Positions 34,321 through 45,557 of a stretch of DNA of 64,000 nucleotides are shown in pieces. The stretch covers positions 25,738,381-25,802,380 of the forward strand of contig JAYGXS010000008.1 of the NCBI GenBank assembly GCA_036362985.1, written 5' to 3'. Each line of letters starts with the position of its first letter. Positions within the stretch are counted from its first letter, which is position 1. Both the position numbers and the translations under genes were made by a program. Below the pieces are notes generated by a model, which was given only the letters and a program-made list of their open reading frames with translations, was not told the DNA's origin and ran no database searches. This DNA comes from Ligula intestinalis (taxonomy: Eukaryota > Platyhelminthes > Cestoda > Diphyllobothriidea > Diphyllobothriidae).

Positions 34321-35060
34321 AACTGAATAATTTTATTCGCCTAACGGTTCTTATTATGTCGCGAATCAGAGGCAGTAACAGAAATGGGTAATTCATGCAC
34401 ACAGAATTGCAGTATTTATAGAATAACGGGGGTATGCTACTGCCTATTCATGATAATGAGCGGCTCTCTCCCTTATCGAGGATAGCTGTTCGCTTGTGCA
34501 TTAATTACTTGATGGTCAGCGTGCGGTCCGTGAAATGGGTCGAGTTTCCTGCCCAACCTACTGCTCGTATGGAATCCACCATCACGGGTAGAGCAAGCTG
34601 ACTACTGCTCAGGCAGGATTTTCTAAGCAATCATCTAGACTCCACTATAATGTCATCTAGGGTCGCTTGATTCTTAAGAGGGTGGAGGGTGGGCATCTGG
34701 TTCCTCGGCATTGGCGTTAGACGACGAGTTGGCCTGTGCGTCCCCCAAGCAACAACTTTTTTTGCAAAATCGAGCATCGGAACCGACTGTGGATTGGACA
34801 GGCCTTTGAGTTTGTATATAGATTGGGGCCCGTGAACCATGAATCGAATAACTCGCTACTCTCACGATTGTCACACCTCTCGCGAGAATTTCAACCTCAT
34901 TAAATTTGAATCGCTTGCCGGGTCTCGTCGGCTGAGCCGCGAATTAAGAGTTTGCAACCACCCTCTGCCTGCTGCCACGTGTTCAGCAATGCGTGTTTTG
35001 AGAAGCCTTCTAGTTTCTGCGAAGTTATTGCTTTGTACACAATTGTCCATTTCTGAAATT

Positions 35061-35103
35061 GTCTCTGATGATGGATCTGCAACGGATTTCGAAACGCCAG
35101 GTG
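35061..35103 (+). ncRNA. Hammerhead motif with altered cleavage site
   Basis: CTGATGA core at 35064-35070, GCAAC loop, GAAAC, then GCC instead of GTC; stem I GTCT/AGGT. The conserved 3' segment (GGATAAAATGGTTTTTCCAG) identifies a PLE end. Stem II (GGATCT / GGATTTC) is partly unpaired. Activity is unlikely. Confidence 0.55.
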
Positions 35104-36209
35104 GATAAAATGGTTTTTCCAGCGATCACCTCTGGTTCTTCTCACTACTGACCCTATTGTCTGTCGTGAGTGATCACTTATTCTAGCCCAATGGTGGTGA
35201 CAATAGTAACGGCCTTATCAGTGATACCGACGAGAGCTGATTATTACTCTAAGTTGTACAAAAAACCACAAGTGTTGCTCCTTCCTTTATCATTAATACT
35301 ACCGACAAAGCAGTATGGGTTAAGGCTGTTAGATTCTGAGAACTTCATAACCGGACTTTAGGTTGTAACTTTGTGGGTATATCTCGTCATATTCGATCTA
35401 GAAGTTCATATGAGCCGAAATCTGCCAGTTTGATCTTCATAGGTGCATGTTCATATGCTACTAGGGCTGACTGCCACTTAGCCGAAAGTGAGCCTAATGA
35501 AGTTATTCTGTTGAGACTCCTGCATATCTCGGCAAATGTCAAAACGCAAGGAGATTGGTGAAAATGAAAAATTTAACAGCCTCCCCCCCCCCCAACTGGA
35601 CTGCACAAGAATGCACTGAGGAAGGGCCGCAGGACACAGTCATGAGACAGACCTGTCTAGACAGGCCGGGGGGAGGGGGGTCGCTGAAACATCAGTCTGG
35701 GTTTATTTTACGAGTAGCCAGAGCCGAGGCTTGATAAGTCAACATTAGCAGAAGTGCACCGATGATTCACGCTAGTAGCAGTAAAAAAACTGCAGCGAGT
35801 TCAAACTTGCTCGCAATTTCTTGCAGTCAGTCGAAATTTATGCGCCAATCACAACTTTGGCTTTGATTTACCTTAACGAAAATTCATTGCTGTCGTTGTT
35901 GTTTTAGCAAAAACAACTCTCACAAAAATGTCGGCGCGTGAGCCGACACCCTCTCCCCTCCTTTGTTCTATGCGAATTTGTTGGGCTTGATTGCAGAACA
36001 TCGCGAACCCTTGGCGATTAGTTGACTGTAATCTGTTATTGGAAGAAAATGCAGGTGTTTGATTTGGTCGAAGATTTTTACGACACATTTCGAAAACTCC
36101 AAGGGCTGCAGACTGGGCTTCACGGCAAAATAGGACGAGCATGTTCTGTAACCAAAGTGGTGAATGTCCTTCTATCACTTTATTCGCGATCACAGCCGGC
36201 AATAACTGC

Positions 36210-36375
36210 GGGCTCGTGATGCAGTGGTAGTGGGTCGCTCTCAATGACCAAAGGTCGCGGGTTCGAATCCCAGTGCTTGCTACCCCTGGGATTGGGTATG
36301 ACTGGCTGATGACGCCTAATAAGCCAGAAATGGCCATTCCTGTCTCTTTTTTGCTTTGTCGGATCCACTTAATCA
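36210..36375 (+). mobile_element. tRNA-derived SINE, family A
   Basis: Contains B box GGGTTCGAATCCCAG and the signature GACTGGCTGATGACGCCTAA, then TAAGCCAGAAATGGCCATTC. The 167-codon minus-strand frame across it is a shadow. Confidence 0.8.
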
Positions 36376-36590
36376 CAAACGACTGTTTGTCAGAATTCGA
36401 AAAAACATAATCAGAAAGTGATTAATTATGCATCAAATATTTTATGTTTTTAAAGGACACCTGCCAACCTACACGATTATTCTGAGCCCTTTTTTTGCGG
36501 ACAAATTATTGAAGTAAAACTGGTGACGAAGGATCCTAGCTGCAGACGCCAGTTTTGGGCAGATAGCATTACCGGCAAGGACCGGGGGCA

Positions 36591-36730
36591 AGGACAGGGG
36601 AATGGCCATTTATGGCTCATTAGCCGTCGTCAACCAGTCATACACGCCGACCTCCGGGTAGTGCATCACCCGAGACTCGAACCTGCGACCTTTTGATCAG
36701 AAGGCTGACGCTCGAACCATTGAGCCATTA
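36591..36730 (-). mobile_element. tRNA-derived SINE, family A (inverted)
   Basis: Reverse-strand copy: in plus orientation GGCCATTTATGGCTCATTAG, CCAGTCATACACGCC, GACTCGAACCTGCGACC. It faces the copy at 36210 about 215 bp away, forming an inverted SINE pair. Confidence 0.75.
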
Positions 36731-37036
36731 AAAGCCAGAGGTCGGGAACGTTTTTTGACTCCGAGAACCAAGAAGGCAAATATTTGGAAATGTGCTTCAT
36801 TGAGAGCCATATAATATATTTTAAGATTGAACTTAATTAAGTGTGAGTAAAAATAAACCTCTGAATTTATTCTTTTAAATACTGTTGTTATAATGCCGAT
36901 ACGCCTCTCAGCGGTGGCAAGACATTGGAGGAACCATAGTCACAACATCTGAAGTTTCTTACCCCAAGGTTATCTGAGAGAGCCGGATGCAATCAGTAAA
37001 ACAGGCGCACCGGGCTCGCAAACCATATGTTCCCAT

Positions 37037-37110
37037 GCGCCTACTAGCCGCCGTACGGCTTCTGATGGGGCTTGAGAATGAACCCCAAGTCAGGACGACC
37101 CCAAAAAGTT
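37037..37110 (+). mobile_element. Family A SINE, 3' body fragment
   Basis: TAGCCGCCGTACGGCTTCTG followed by AATGAACCCCAAG matches the body of the copy at 53.4 kb. The tRNA head is absent. Confidence 0.55.
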
Positions 37111-38202
37111 CATCAACGCACGCCAGTTTCACCAATACTAGCTCGATGGTAGTCCTCTCATTGGTGATGATGACGGAATCATCAACTCGGGCCGAACCCG
37201 CGAAAGCGACAACGCTATGATATACGATAGATACTTACTATTAGCAGTAGCCATAGAAAGTGCATTGTTTGTGTTAGGACGGCACAGGGCACGAGTCAAC
37301 AGTCCTGCCATCCTGGGGGGGGGGTCATGGGGACAAAGAAAGCCCCGCACGCGAAAGTACGCAGGCAAAAGGACCACACTTGCGCGCGTAACGGTGTGGG
37401 AACTTGCCGCAGTGACCCTGCTTTCACCCTGTCAGGGCTCACACCCGTGCTTAGTCATCTACTCCGCGCGTTATCGACCAGCTTGCCGGTTCATACGTGC
37501 ATACACTCATAGGCAATCGATAATTCCGCCTCGTCTGCTTGGCGGCAGATGATTATTTACTCTTCCACGGCCCGGAAGGCAAGGCTTCACTGCAGCAAAC
37601 AGACACCCTCGCAGTCACAAATGTAGAGCAGGCGTATTGGCGGTTGGCGCACTACACAGCCTCTGTACTGTCTATTCTTCGGCAGTAAACTTTTGTCAAC
37701 CAACGCCGTCTTCCTTGACTTGTGATTTGGGGGAACCTTCTGTTTGTCGACACGGCTAGCAGCGACAACAGCGCCGCCAGGTTCTGTGACCCTGTGGATA
37801 CCACATGATGGCTGCCCGAGAAGACCACTCGCGCGCGGACCAATAAGGAGAGATGAAAGTGGACACCGATCGCTTGTCCTTAAATAGGATGTCGCTGACG
37901 GGAGGCCGGATCTGCTGCGCACGAAAAGAACCTGCTGCTCAGAGGGAAAGGGGGTGCTACCCTGAGAAAATGCTTGCTGCCTAGAGACGAGATGGCTGCT
38001 GTCTATGGCTACTATCCTGTCTGTCTTCTATTCCACACATACAACTGGAAGACATAAAATTTTAAGTAATCGAAAAGTCGCGCCCAGCAGCCACATTGGT
38101 AGTGAGCTCCTCAAACCGCGCTTTAGAGATAACGGCACGTCTTTCGCTCGTGTCAACGAAGCGACAACAGGGTGTAATTAGCAGAGAGGCAAAATCACTT
38201 AC

Positions 38203-38457
38203 GTGGGACGATCAGACCACCACCACCGCCAGGGGGCATCACGATTCCGCCACCATAGACATGCGGCGGCACAGCTGTGGGGAAGGGGATGGGTGGTTCC
38301 GGCACGACCGGTTTCGGTGGTACAAGGATGTGGGGCATCAGAACAATGACAACATCGTCCTTACTGCCCACGCCTCTGCCCGGCACCGTCATGATTCTGG
38401 CGTCCGTAGACAAGCGACCTTGGCCGTTGATCAGCAGGCGTCCGTTCCAATCGAAAG
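38203..38457 (-). CDS. LamG end plus proline-rich stalk exon
   Basis: A symmetric phase 1-1 exon (255 nt), acceptor CCAAAAACAG, donor GTAAGT. Its first residues (AFDWNGRLLINGQGRLSTDA) complete a LamG domain: FTGVIGG from the upstream exon followed by a short strand and NGRLL matches the usual F-x-G-C-I ... NG-x-x-L end, although the common Cys is replaced by Val. It then becomes a spacer with PHILVPPKPVVPEPPIPFP and a Gly run (MPPGGGGGLIVP), probably an extracellular stalk before the membrane. The plus-strand 201-codon frame over it is antisense and rejected. Confidence 0.82.
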
Positions 38458-41077
38458 CTGTTTTTGGAAAGGGGGAGGAGAGGAGAAAGTTGAGACAATT
38501 GCTTTGAAAATAATGAAGTTTCCGTGGGGGGAGGAGGGGGGGGGGGAGCTTATAGTGGCTACACAAACACCAGCCAATCACGGGGTTCCGAAGCCCACAT
38601 ACGAGGCGCCAATCGAATTGCATCAGTTCGAGAACATTGCTGCGCATATTGAAGAACTTTTGATAATAATCTGTAAACTTTTATATTATAGGAGAAAGTA
38701 AAACGTTCTCTTCTTCAATTCAGTTACCAAGGCCTCGCATATTTTCAACTTCAATATTATATGCGCCATTTGCGTTCATATCGCACACTGCAAGCCCTAA
38801 TCTGGCGATTTATAGTTGCCTACATGTTCTACCTCATTCTTTACTGCTTTCCAGTTATTTTTCGAGTTTTACTAAAAAAAGACCTGGTTATTAGTAAACG
38901 TATCCACCGAATGCTCTCTTCAGCTGCCGGTGTTTCCTCTGTTCTTTTAGCTGACAGTATAATGCACCGACACTTCAAAACAGTCAAGCAATTTGCTGAC
39001 CGCATCCTTAGTAAGGTCGCTCACCCTCTCCACTCTAAATTAATGGCTGCGAAATCTTCCCGTTCTATATGCCGAAGCTTCCATCATATGCTAGCACACT
39101 TAACTCTACTTCCTAGCACACTACCTCATGTGTGCTGAAAGGCAAATTGAGAGGATGAAAACTGACCTACCTCCATAAAAGATGTAGATATTGTGTAAAC
39201 CTTTGGGTACTTTATGACCTTTTATCGTAACTTATCCCGTACTCTCCGTGAAAAGAGCCACGTTTTTCTGAAAATCTTTGATACTAACTTCAAAATAAAG
39301 CGTTTTTTCTCATAAGCAGTTTTTCTCATGCCTCCAAAGCGGTGTATTTAATAAATCAGGGCGTCTTGGCTTAGATATAATGAGACTTTGTAAGCTTTTC
39401 GTAGTGCTAGGTAATGAGGCGAACTTAGCCTTTTGAGCGAGGTGTCCTCTTTGATCCCTGTTGAATGCTGTGGAGACTTCGTTGATTGGCCACGATCATT
39501 TTAGTCCCTATCGACCTTCAGTTCCCACACCTAAATTCCATCGTTACCAGCCAGATTTGAGAATTCGGACTATGTTCACCTGCTAAGGAAGGGCTCGACT
39601 TTCGTAAAGTCTGTACCCGCTTTCCCTGATTGCTATTCTTTGCTTTTCGGTCTTCTTTTTTAAACTTTATTTAAATCAAAACTACACCCAATTTAGTGAT
39701 AAAAGTGTTTTCCCCTGTACACACTATCCAAGCTGGTGTTCTTAATCGCCGTTTACAATACAGGTTTTTCACCGAATACACCAGTATCAGTATCACGAAG
39801 TAAGTAGTAAGTGCTTAATACCACTTATTGCCAATAAATCGAATCGTTGGCATCAAATCGAATAAAGTTGTTGCGGTGCATGTATGACTTTGCGATGCCT
39901 TCGGCGCAGAAGAATAAAGGTAGGAATCAGAAAATTTATTCAGTAACTTGGCTCACATCTCCTTTGCCTTGAAGTGGTGCAGCTCATCAGTAGCTTCGAA
40001 GTGGAATTTGCTTAAAGTCTTCATGTGACCACCTTGCAGTTGACACAGCCGCTTCTCATACGGGGCTTAAATTTCACAGGCACCCCTCAACCGGTTCGCT
40101 CCCACCTTCCGGAGGTCTAAGCCCGGAATGCGATAGGCTTTCTACCCATTTGACTCGTGCACTCACACTGTGAAAGGTGATATGCAAAATCAAAGAGAAT
40201 TAACGCTGATCCGCCTACTGTGATCGCGCGACAAATAAAAGGAGTCCATTGCACCGCAGAACTGTGATCAGGGATCTTCTCCAACGAGTGATCAGGCCCT
40301 AAGAAGTACTGTCAACTTTTATAAGGATAAGTAGTATGAATAAGCACCGCTTTAAAGTTGCCTAAATACCACCGGTAGATTTCTAGTTAGTTGTTGAAGT
40401 TATGGGGCGTTAGGCCGCTCATACAAGATAAGCTCTAAACACAACCTCTACCTTGATGCTACAACTTGGTTACTCTGACGGGCTTTGAACACGCAAATAC
40501 CTAAACCGACTAAGCAGCATTTTGCCAAGTTTCTCGTCAAACTTATCCTTCTGATAGGGCTGAGCAACCCCTTCACAAAATTCCAACTGGACATCATCCT
40601 ACTGTTTTCCCTGTGTTTATTCATCGTGCCCACGGATAGGAAAACGTGCCTGTCACGAATGAAGATTAACGTTTTCAGCAACTTCCCTGAAAGCTATGTA
40701 AAAGATAGGTGCTATGAGCCAAAACCCTATTCACCTCTGCTCCGCCAAATGAGAAACTCAGATCACATAAATTTCCCTCATCCAACGAAGCCTCAGAAGC
40801 AAAGGCCTGACAAAAATTATGATATAAAGGGAATCCAGGCAACGGAGATACGGGTCAAAATGTCTTGTCTTCAGTCTTTCAGAGCAACTTGATTTGTTTC
40901 TACCCAGAAAATTTCTCACTGTTGATTGTGCCTAAGTAAATTCATGAATTACCGCTAGTTTTTAGCTGAAAAAATATTCCCATCAAATATGCTTACGTGA
41001 CTAGGCAGTGTCTACGGGATAGAAAATGCATTAAGAGTGCATGCAGAAATGTGGGCAGCTTGACAATCCAATCTTAC
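38458..41077 (-). other. 2.6-kb intron with LINE 3' end
   Basis: Contains the LINE fragment at 38761-39138. From 39200 to 41077 I see only short frames and no repeat match. Confidence 0.65.
38761..39138 (+). mobile_element. LINE 3' coding end, copy 1
   Basis: The frame carries KRIHRMLSSAAGVSSVLLAD, MHRHFKTVKQFADRIL and HPLHSKLMAAKSSRS, the C-terminal segment after the reverse transcriptase in a LINE. The same segment occurs at 57429-57755 (RILRILSSAAGVSYVFLAN, HPLHSELMAAKFSR). No catalytic motif is present; the element is 5'-truncated. Confidence 0.7.
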
Positions 41078-41170
41078 CTCCAATTACGCCTGTAAATGTG
41101 TCTTCGAAGCTGCGATCGGCGCCCAGAATAATTTCATTGGTTGTCAACACGCCCTCCTGATTGGTCACGG
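41078..41170 (-). CDS. LamG domain exon, middle part
   Basis: A 93-nt symmetric phase 1-1 exon with acceptor CTGTTTTAG and donor GTAAGA. Together with the last base of the upstream exon it reads SVTNQEGVLTTNEIILGADR and SFEDTFTGVIG. TTNEIILGA is the strand that in LamG domains precedes the variable loop, and FTGVIG is the F-x-G-C-I box with Val for Cys. The neighbouring exons supply the strands before and after, in frame. Confidence 0.82.
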
Positions 41171-41514
41171 CTAAAACAGAAAAAAGTTGGGCTAAGACAG
41201 TGCATAACATTTTTTAAAATAGCAAATTAGACGCGTAAATTACCTACACTCCTGATTGGATTATTTATAATGAGTCGACAGATAATTTGATAGGCTTCGT
41301 GGCTGACATAAATGTTATTCAGTCTTTTCTGGCGGTTAACCTCTAAAAATCGACCTCAACTTTTCTCCACCGTCCTCCTCCTGGCATCAGAAACTCTGGC
41401 ACAAAATTTCGAGCGCATAGCAGTCTGAAAAACGGAGCGCGTAGCACAAAAAGGGGGAGAAATTTTGGGTGCGTGAAAATGTAACTTTCACATTGACCCA
41501 ATTGTGAAAAAAAC

Positions 41515-41716
41515 TCGCGGCTGCCTCTGTGGGAGTCGAACCCAAACAAAAGAAAAGGCTTTTGCGCAACGAACGCTCTACTGATTTAAGTTCACTGTGC
41601 GACGTAAATTTAATCACACAATTGGATTGATTTTACCTGCCCGACTTACTGCTTGTATGGAATCCGCCACTACGAAACAGCAAGCTGACTGCAGTCAAGG
41701 CAGAATTTCCTTAATA
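41515..41716 (-). mobile_element. Family B SINE split by a MITE
   Basis: In plus orientation: ACTCGCGGCTGCCTCTGTGG, GAGTCGAACCC, GCTTTTGCGCAACGAACGCT, then the family body (CCGACTTACTGCTTGTATGG). It is interrupted at 41717 by the pogo-like MITE and may resume after 42160 (GTAGTCAGTTCTAG). Confidence 0.6.
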
Positions 41717-42158
41717 CAGTAGTCACCGGTTATTAAGCCCACGGTTAATAGGCCCAGCCGCGTATTAAGCCCACATCAGCTTTGGACGGAATTTTACACA
41801 GCAAAATCCGCCTGCTACAAAGCCCAGTTTGCCGACAGGATAGAGTGTGATTCTCATCTCTCTGCGTGCGCAACTGGTTACATAATTTTGGCAAGTCTTA
41901 CGCAAAACAAGATGCCGGATGTGATTTGTTTTCATTTTTCAAGTTTAATTTCGCGTCACGCTGTTCAGACAGCAGCAGATAGGAGGGGTCTTTTCTTGTA
42001 CATAACCAAGCTCTACGCATAGTAAAGTACGTATGTTATGTCTAGTGCCTATCCTGCGTTTGCTAATCAAGAACTAGGACTCTACGGTTAGTGCGCCCGC
42101 CGCTTAGTAAGCCCAATTTGGTCTGTGCCCGAGGTGGGTTAATAGCCGGCGACTACTG
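41717..42158. mobile_element. 442-bp pogo/Tigger-like MITE with TA duplication
   Basis: Left end CAGTAGTCACCGGTTATTAA; right end, reverse-complemented, CAGTAGTCGCCGGCTATTAA. Both are flanked by TA (41715-41716 and 42159-42160). CAGT ends with a TA target duplication are typical of pogo-group Tc1/mariner elements. The interior holds several AAGCCCA motifs near both ends and no transposase frame, so it is non-autonomous. Confidence 0.8.
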
Positions 42159-42294
42159 TAGTCAGTTCTAGAACCCAACAGGATGACTACTAGGCTCATT
42201 TAATTGTTAGTGGGGGATGTTGTCAGCTTTGCTTTATTCAGTTTATAAAATTGTGAAAAATTCCTGGCCTCGGTGGGAGTCACAACGTACGGTG

Positions 42295-42365
42295 AGCCTC
42301 GTAGCTCAATCGTTCAGCGTTGGCTGCGTCAAAACCTTCCCTGCTGTGTGATTTCGTTGGCTCAC
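42295..42365 (+). mobile_element. Family B SINE head fragment
   Basis: GAGCCTCGTAGCTCAATCGT, then CAGCGTTGGCTGCGTCAAAA and CCTTCCCTGCTGTG match the heads at 33.9 and 34.2 kb; it is broken in the T arm. Confidence 0.6.
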
Positions 42366-44137
42366 TGAACCACCAAACACTTCTTCCCTGGGCTTGTTCT
42401 CAAACATGTTACGATCGATACTGGCGACCTTGAGCGCGGTGGGTGCCTGAGACTGTCTGCTCAGTCTTGTCTGGCCTGAAGCCCACACGGATTTAGAACG
42501 TGAATCTCAGACGCTGACAGAGGTCAGTGCGTCGTCAACGCTGACCTAGGTCAGTTGCCGAGACCACCAAAACCAGGACTCCAAACCAGACATATTTGCA
42601 ACCATTGTTGGCGACTCTGAATTGGCGTGCACATGCAGTTAGATTGTATTGCACGGCCCAAAGGACCCCGAAACATGACAAGGCTTCGGGCCGAACCTTT
42701 CGAATTTTTCTCTGCCACGCGACTGCCAAGTATACCTTCCAGCGCTGAAGAGCAGGAAACAATGGGGGAGGAATGGGGGTTGTAGCCGTATGTTTTTCTA
42801 GAGCGTCACAAATCTTAGTAAACGAACTTGCAGACGAAACCGAGGATGTGCTAGCGAATGGAAAGTTGAGAATTTAAACTACTGGAGAGCTGGCGCCTAT
42901 AAAATAATAGTTTTCATCATATAAATTTACCTGAATTGCTAAAACTACATCCAGATTAAGTATCAAATGAACGTGAGGCGTTTTCAGCGGAAGAGAACAC
43001 GACCGCGACCACTGGGAACCCCTTGAGGAAACCAAACCCTCAAATTTGCGTCAGAACAAACAAATTGATTTGCTTTATTGGTCACTGATCCTACCGGGAG
43101 TACTGAGAGATAAAAGAGGCTGCGTTCGAACATTTTTGCTCGCACCTTTCACTACTGTAGAAATTGCCTACTTATATCAATTATTCCAATCAAACGGTTA
43201 CTCGAAAAGTTTTGTGATAAACTGTCTTCAACGTCAGAGACAACCAGTAGATCTGAATCCTAAAGCATAAGGGATGCAGAGGAAGTCCCATATATACAAG
43301 GATTTTCTGAAGCGATCGTCTGAAAATTAAACCATGCTGGTATCTGCCCTGCACACAGGCCGGCTTGGCATTTCGGCACTAAGAGCATCGACCGTCGCGT
43401 CAATCTGGATGGACACTACGAAGGTCTGCGTGCACGATCCACTAACTTGCGCCCGACGTGAAACAACTGTTGCACATCCCTGCTCGGCCAAGTTGATCTT
43501 CACTGATTCTGCACCCCCCGACCCGTGACCCACAATTTAAAATGTACACCCCTCCTCTGACTTGCGGCACCTATCGCAACACAAGTTGCGTCCCCTCTAA
43601 CCCCCTCTCCTCGGACCTCAGCCGTTCGAAGTAGCATTAGTCCCCAAACCCTCTTGTGCCGTAATCCCAACCCTAACTACTCATTTCGTCTGACGACGGG
43701 GTGGTGTAACCAGCTTGAAAATTCTCGAGTAAAACTCGACTGTTCCAACGCGCATACTAATTCAGCTTTTTGAAACAAAGCTGTGTTTGCTCAATACAAC
43801 ATCACCATTTCCTGTGCCCCGACCACGCCTCTTAGCACTTGGGGTTTTGCGCTCAAGATGAGGAGGCCCAATAGCAGCCTCTTAAAGCAATCGCCTTCCC
43901 CCCGTGTTTCAACTGCCTTGTTCTGCAGCCAGTGAGGTATTTCACGCGGGTAAGCGTAGGTTACCCGCTCTACGCGGCAACTGCCTCCCCGAACAGTGGG
44001 ACGTAGAGAGAGAGAAGCTACTGCGTATGTGTGCGCAGGGCAACAGACCATAGAATGTGGGCGGAGTTCGAAATGTCGGCAACTTTCTTTTTTACCCCAT
44101 CCCTCCTCCTCTCCTCCTTGGCACGGCTTCCACAACG

Positions 44138-44152
44138 CGTGTGTGTGTGTGT
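44138..44152. repeat. GT dinucleotide microsatellite
   Basis: Seven GT units. Confidence 0.9.
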
Positions 44153-44547
44153 TTGTAAACGGAAGAAGTGTCAGAGTCATTTGCATGCACAGGGCGCCGT
44201 GCCTGTGCAAAGTCACATACACACACTAAGAACAGTTACTCCCAAAACATGTCGGAACGAACAGTAGGCACACTGAAAACGTGGTGGCAGCGGTGCCGAT
44301 GTTGGTGGAGATACTGGTCGCGAGGCGAAAAAAAAGCTGGCGGACGACTGATTGATTTGTGGGCGTGAATGGAGGAGGGATGAAAATTGTAAGAACAGAA
44401 AACAATGTCTCGGTATTGGTGGTGGTGCTGGACGTGTTCTAGTTTGTGACAACGCTTCTGACAGGAACGGAAACAGAAGAAAAAAACCTATCAAACGTAG
44501 ATTTTCTATTCAAATGTAAGCTTTTTGAGTTATTTTGTATATTTCAG

Positions 44548-44862
44548 CCCAAGGCAGCGTACAGGAGAGCTCATGCAAGCCAGCTAGTTCACAAATATTA
44601 TCCTAAAAATGGCGAGAGGAAAAGTAGGCGAAATGAAACCCTGATGGCCATGTTGTCAAAACTGGATGGGATACCGGTTGTGAGGCAAAAACGGGAAATG
44701 GCTAATTTATTAGATGAATTAAACTTGAGTGAATGTATCTCTAATTCTGGTGTTGGTCGTGGCCGTGGTGCCGAAGGTGCTATAGGTAGTTACAACTTTT
44801 ATGGCATATATGATACTAGAACAAAAGGTTGGAAATCGCATATGAGTAGTGTTCAGTCATAA
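44548..44862 (+). CDS. Unrecognised plus-strand terminal exon candidate
   Basis: After a good acceptor (TTTGTATATTTCAG) an open frame of about 104 codons runs to TAA at 44860-44862. It starts PKAAYRRAHASQLVHKYYPK, continues with ERKSRRNETLMAMLSKLDGI and a Leu-rich helix (MANLLDELNLSECI), then GVGRGRGAEG and ends with YDTRTKGWKSHMSSVQS. The residue mix is protein-like and unlike chance frames nearby: basic helix first, an RG patch, then an aromatic tail. I do not recognise the family. It lies in the large intron of the minus-strand gene, so it would be a nested gene, a retrocopy or part of an unknown mobile element. No upstream exon is identified. Coding status is uncertain. Confidence 0.4.
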   Translation, partial: PKAAYRRAHASQLVHKYYPKNGERKSRRNETLMAMLSKLDGIPVVRQKREMANLLDELNLSECISNSGVGRGRGAEGAIGSYNFYGIYDTRTKGWKSHMSSVQS

Positions 44863-44949
44863 ATTATTTAGTAGCTTTTAGGGCAGGAGTTTCCTTGGTA
44901 GCGCACGTATGTTCTTATTGATTTCAAATTCCTACACAATTAATTTATG

Positions 44950-45017
44950 TTAGGGTAAGGGTTACGGTAAGGGTTAGTTTTAGGGTAAGGGTTATGGTAA
45001 GGGTAAGGGTTACGGTA
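44950..45017 (+). repeat. Interstitial telomere-like repeats
   Basis: A 68-bp array of TTAGGG-related units: TTAGGGTAAGGGTTACGGTA, AGGGTTAGTTTTAGGG, TAAGGGTTATGGTAAGGG. Flatworm telomeres are TTAGGG, so this is a short degenerate interstitial array. Confidence 0.8.
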
Positions 45018-45557
45018 GCAATATTGGATTCAAATATTCGAGCGTCTTCAAAGTCATGATTTTTGTAACTGTCTAGCCCAGCGAGTGCAGTCAAAAGGTA
45101 TGATTAATGCTAATGTGCAGTCTACAATCTCCGAAAACTAACCAAGCTTTCTTGTCGTTGTTCACAACGGATCATCACTCACTATGCTAATACAAACGAA
45201 TCGTGTGGCTTGGAAGCAAGTACTGGTTAGTGGCAAATAAAGATCCGCATGTAAAAGTCCTTGAGGAACCCGCGTTGAGACTAAGACGGCGTACTTCGAA
45301 AACGGATTTTCTGACTCGCTTCAAAAGCATGATGCGAAATTCTCAGCGCAATCAGAGCCGGACTGAGCAGTTCTGGTACCCTAATCTAGGATAGAGTTTT
45401 CGAAAACGGTATGTTTTTGTTGATCGTAAAACTCAGCTGGATAAAAGCGGACCCAGGTGAATTCCCTATTCACCGCAACAAGGCAATGACGTTGGCAGAA
45501 TTTAACGACGACATACTGTTTCTTGACTTCTTATTTACATGCATGCAGTCATTGCGC

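Larger units (their letters stand above)
26854..38202 (-). other. 11.3-kb intron full of repeats
   Basis: Bounded by GTAAGT below 38203 and TTTTAG above 26853. Contents: family B SINE copies (27440-28180), the repeat at 29270, an AT-rich patch at 30318-30650, a PLE endonuclease at 31090, family C at 31925, a repeat at 32395, PLE ends at 33641 and 35061, and SINEs at 33925-34320 and 36210-36730. Stretches 28200-29250, 35170-36200 and 37110-38200 show nothing recognisable. Confidence 0.7.

Noticed and set aside
35873..36376. 167-codon minus-strand frame
   Set aside because: Its first third is the reverse of a family A SINE including the B box; no domain is visible in the rest.
38096..38701. 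201-codon plus-strand open frame
   Set aside because: It is antisense to the Pro-rich exon at 38457-38203, whose splice sites and domain continuity are better supported.
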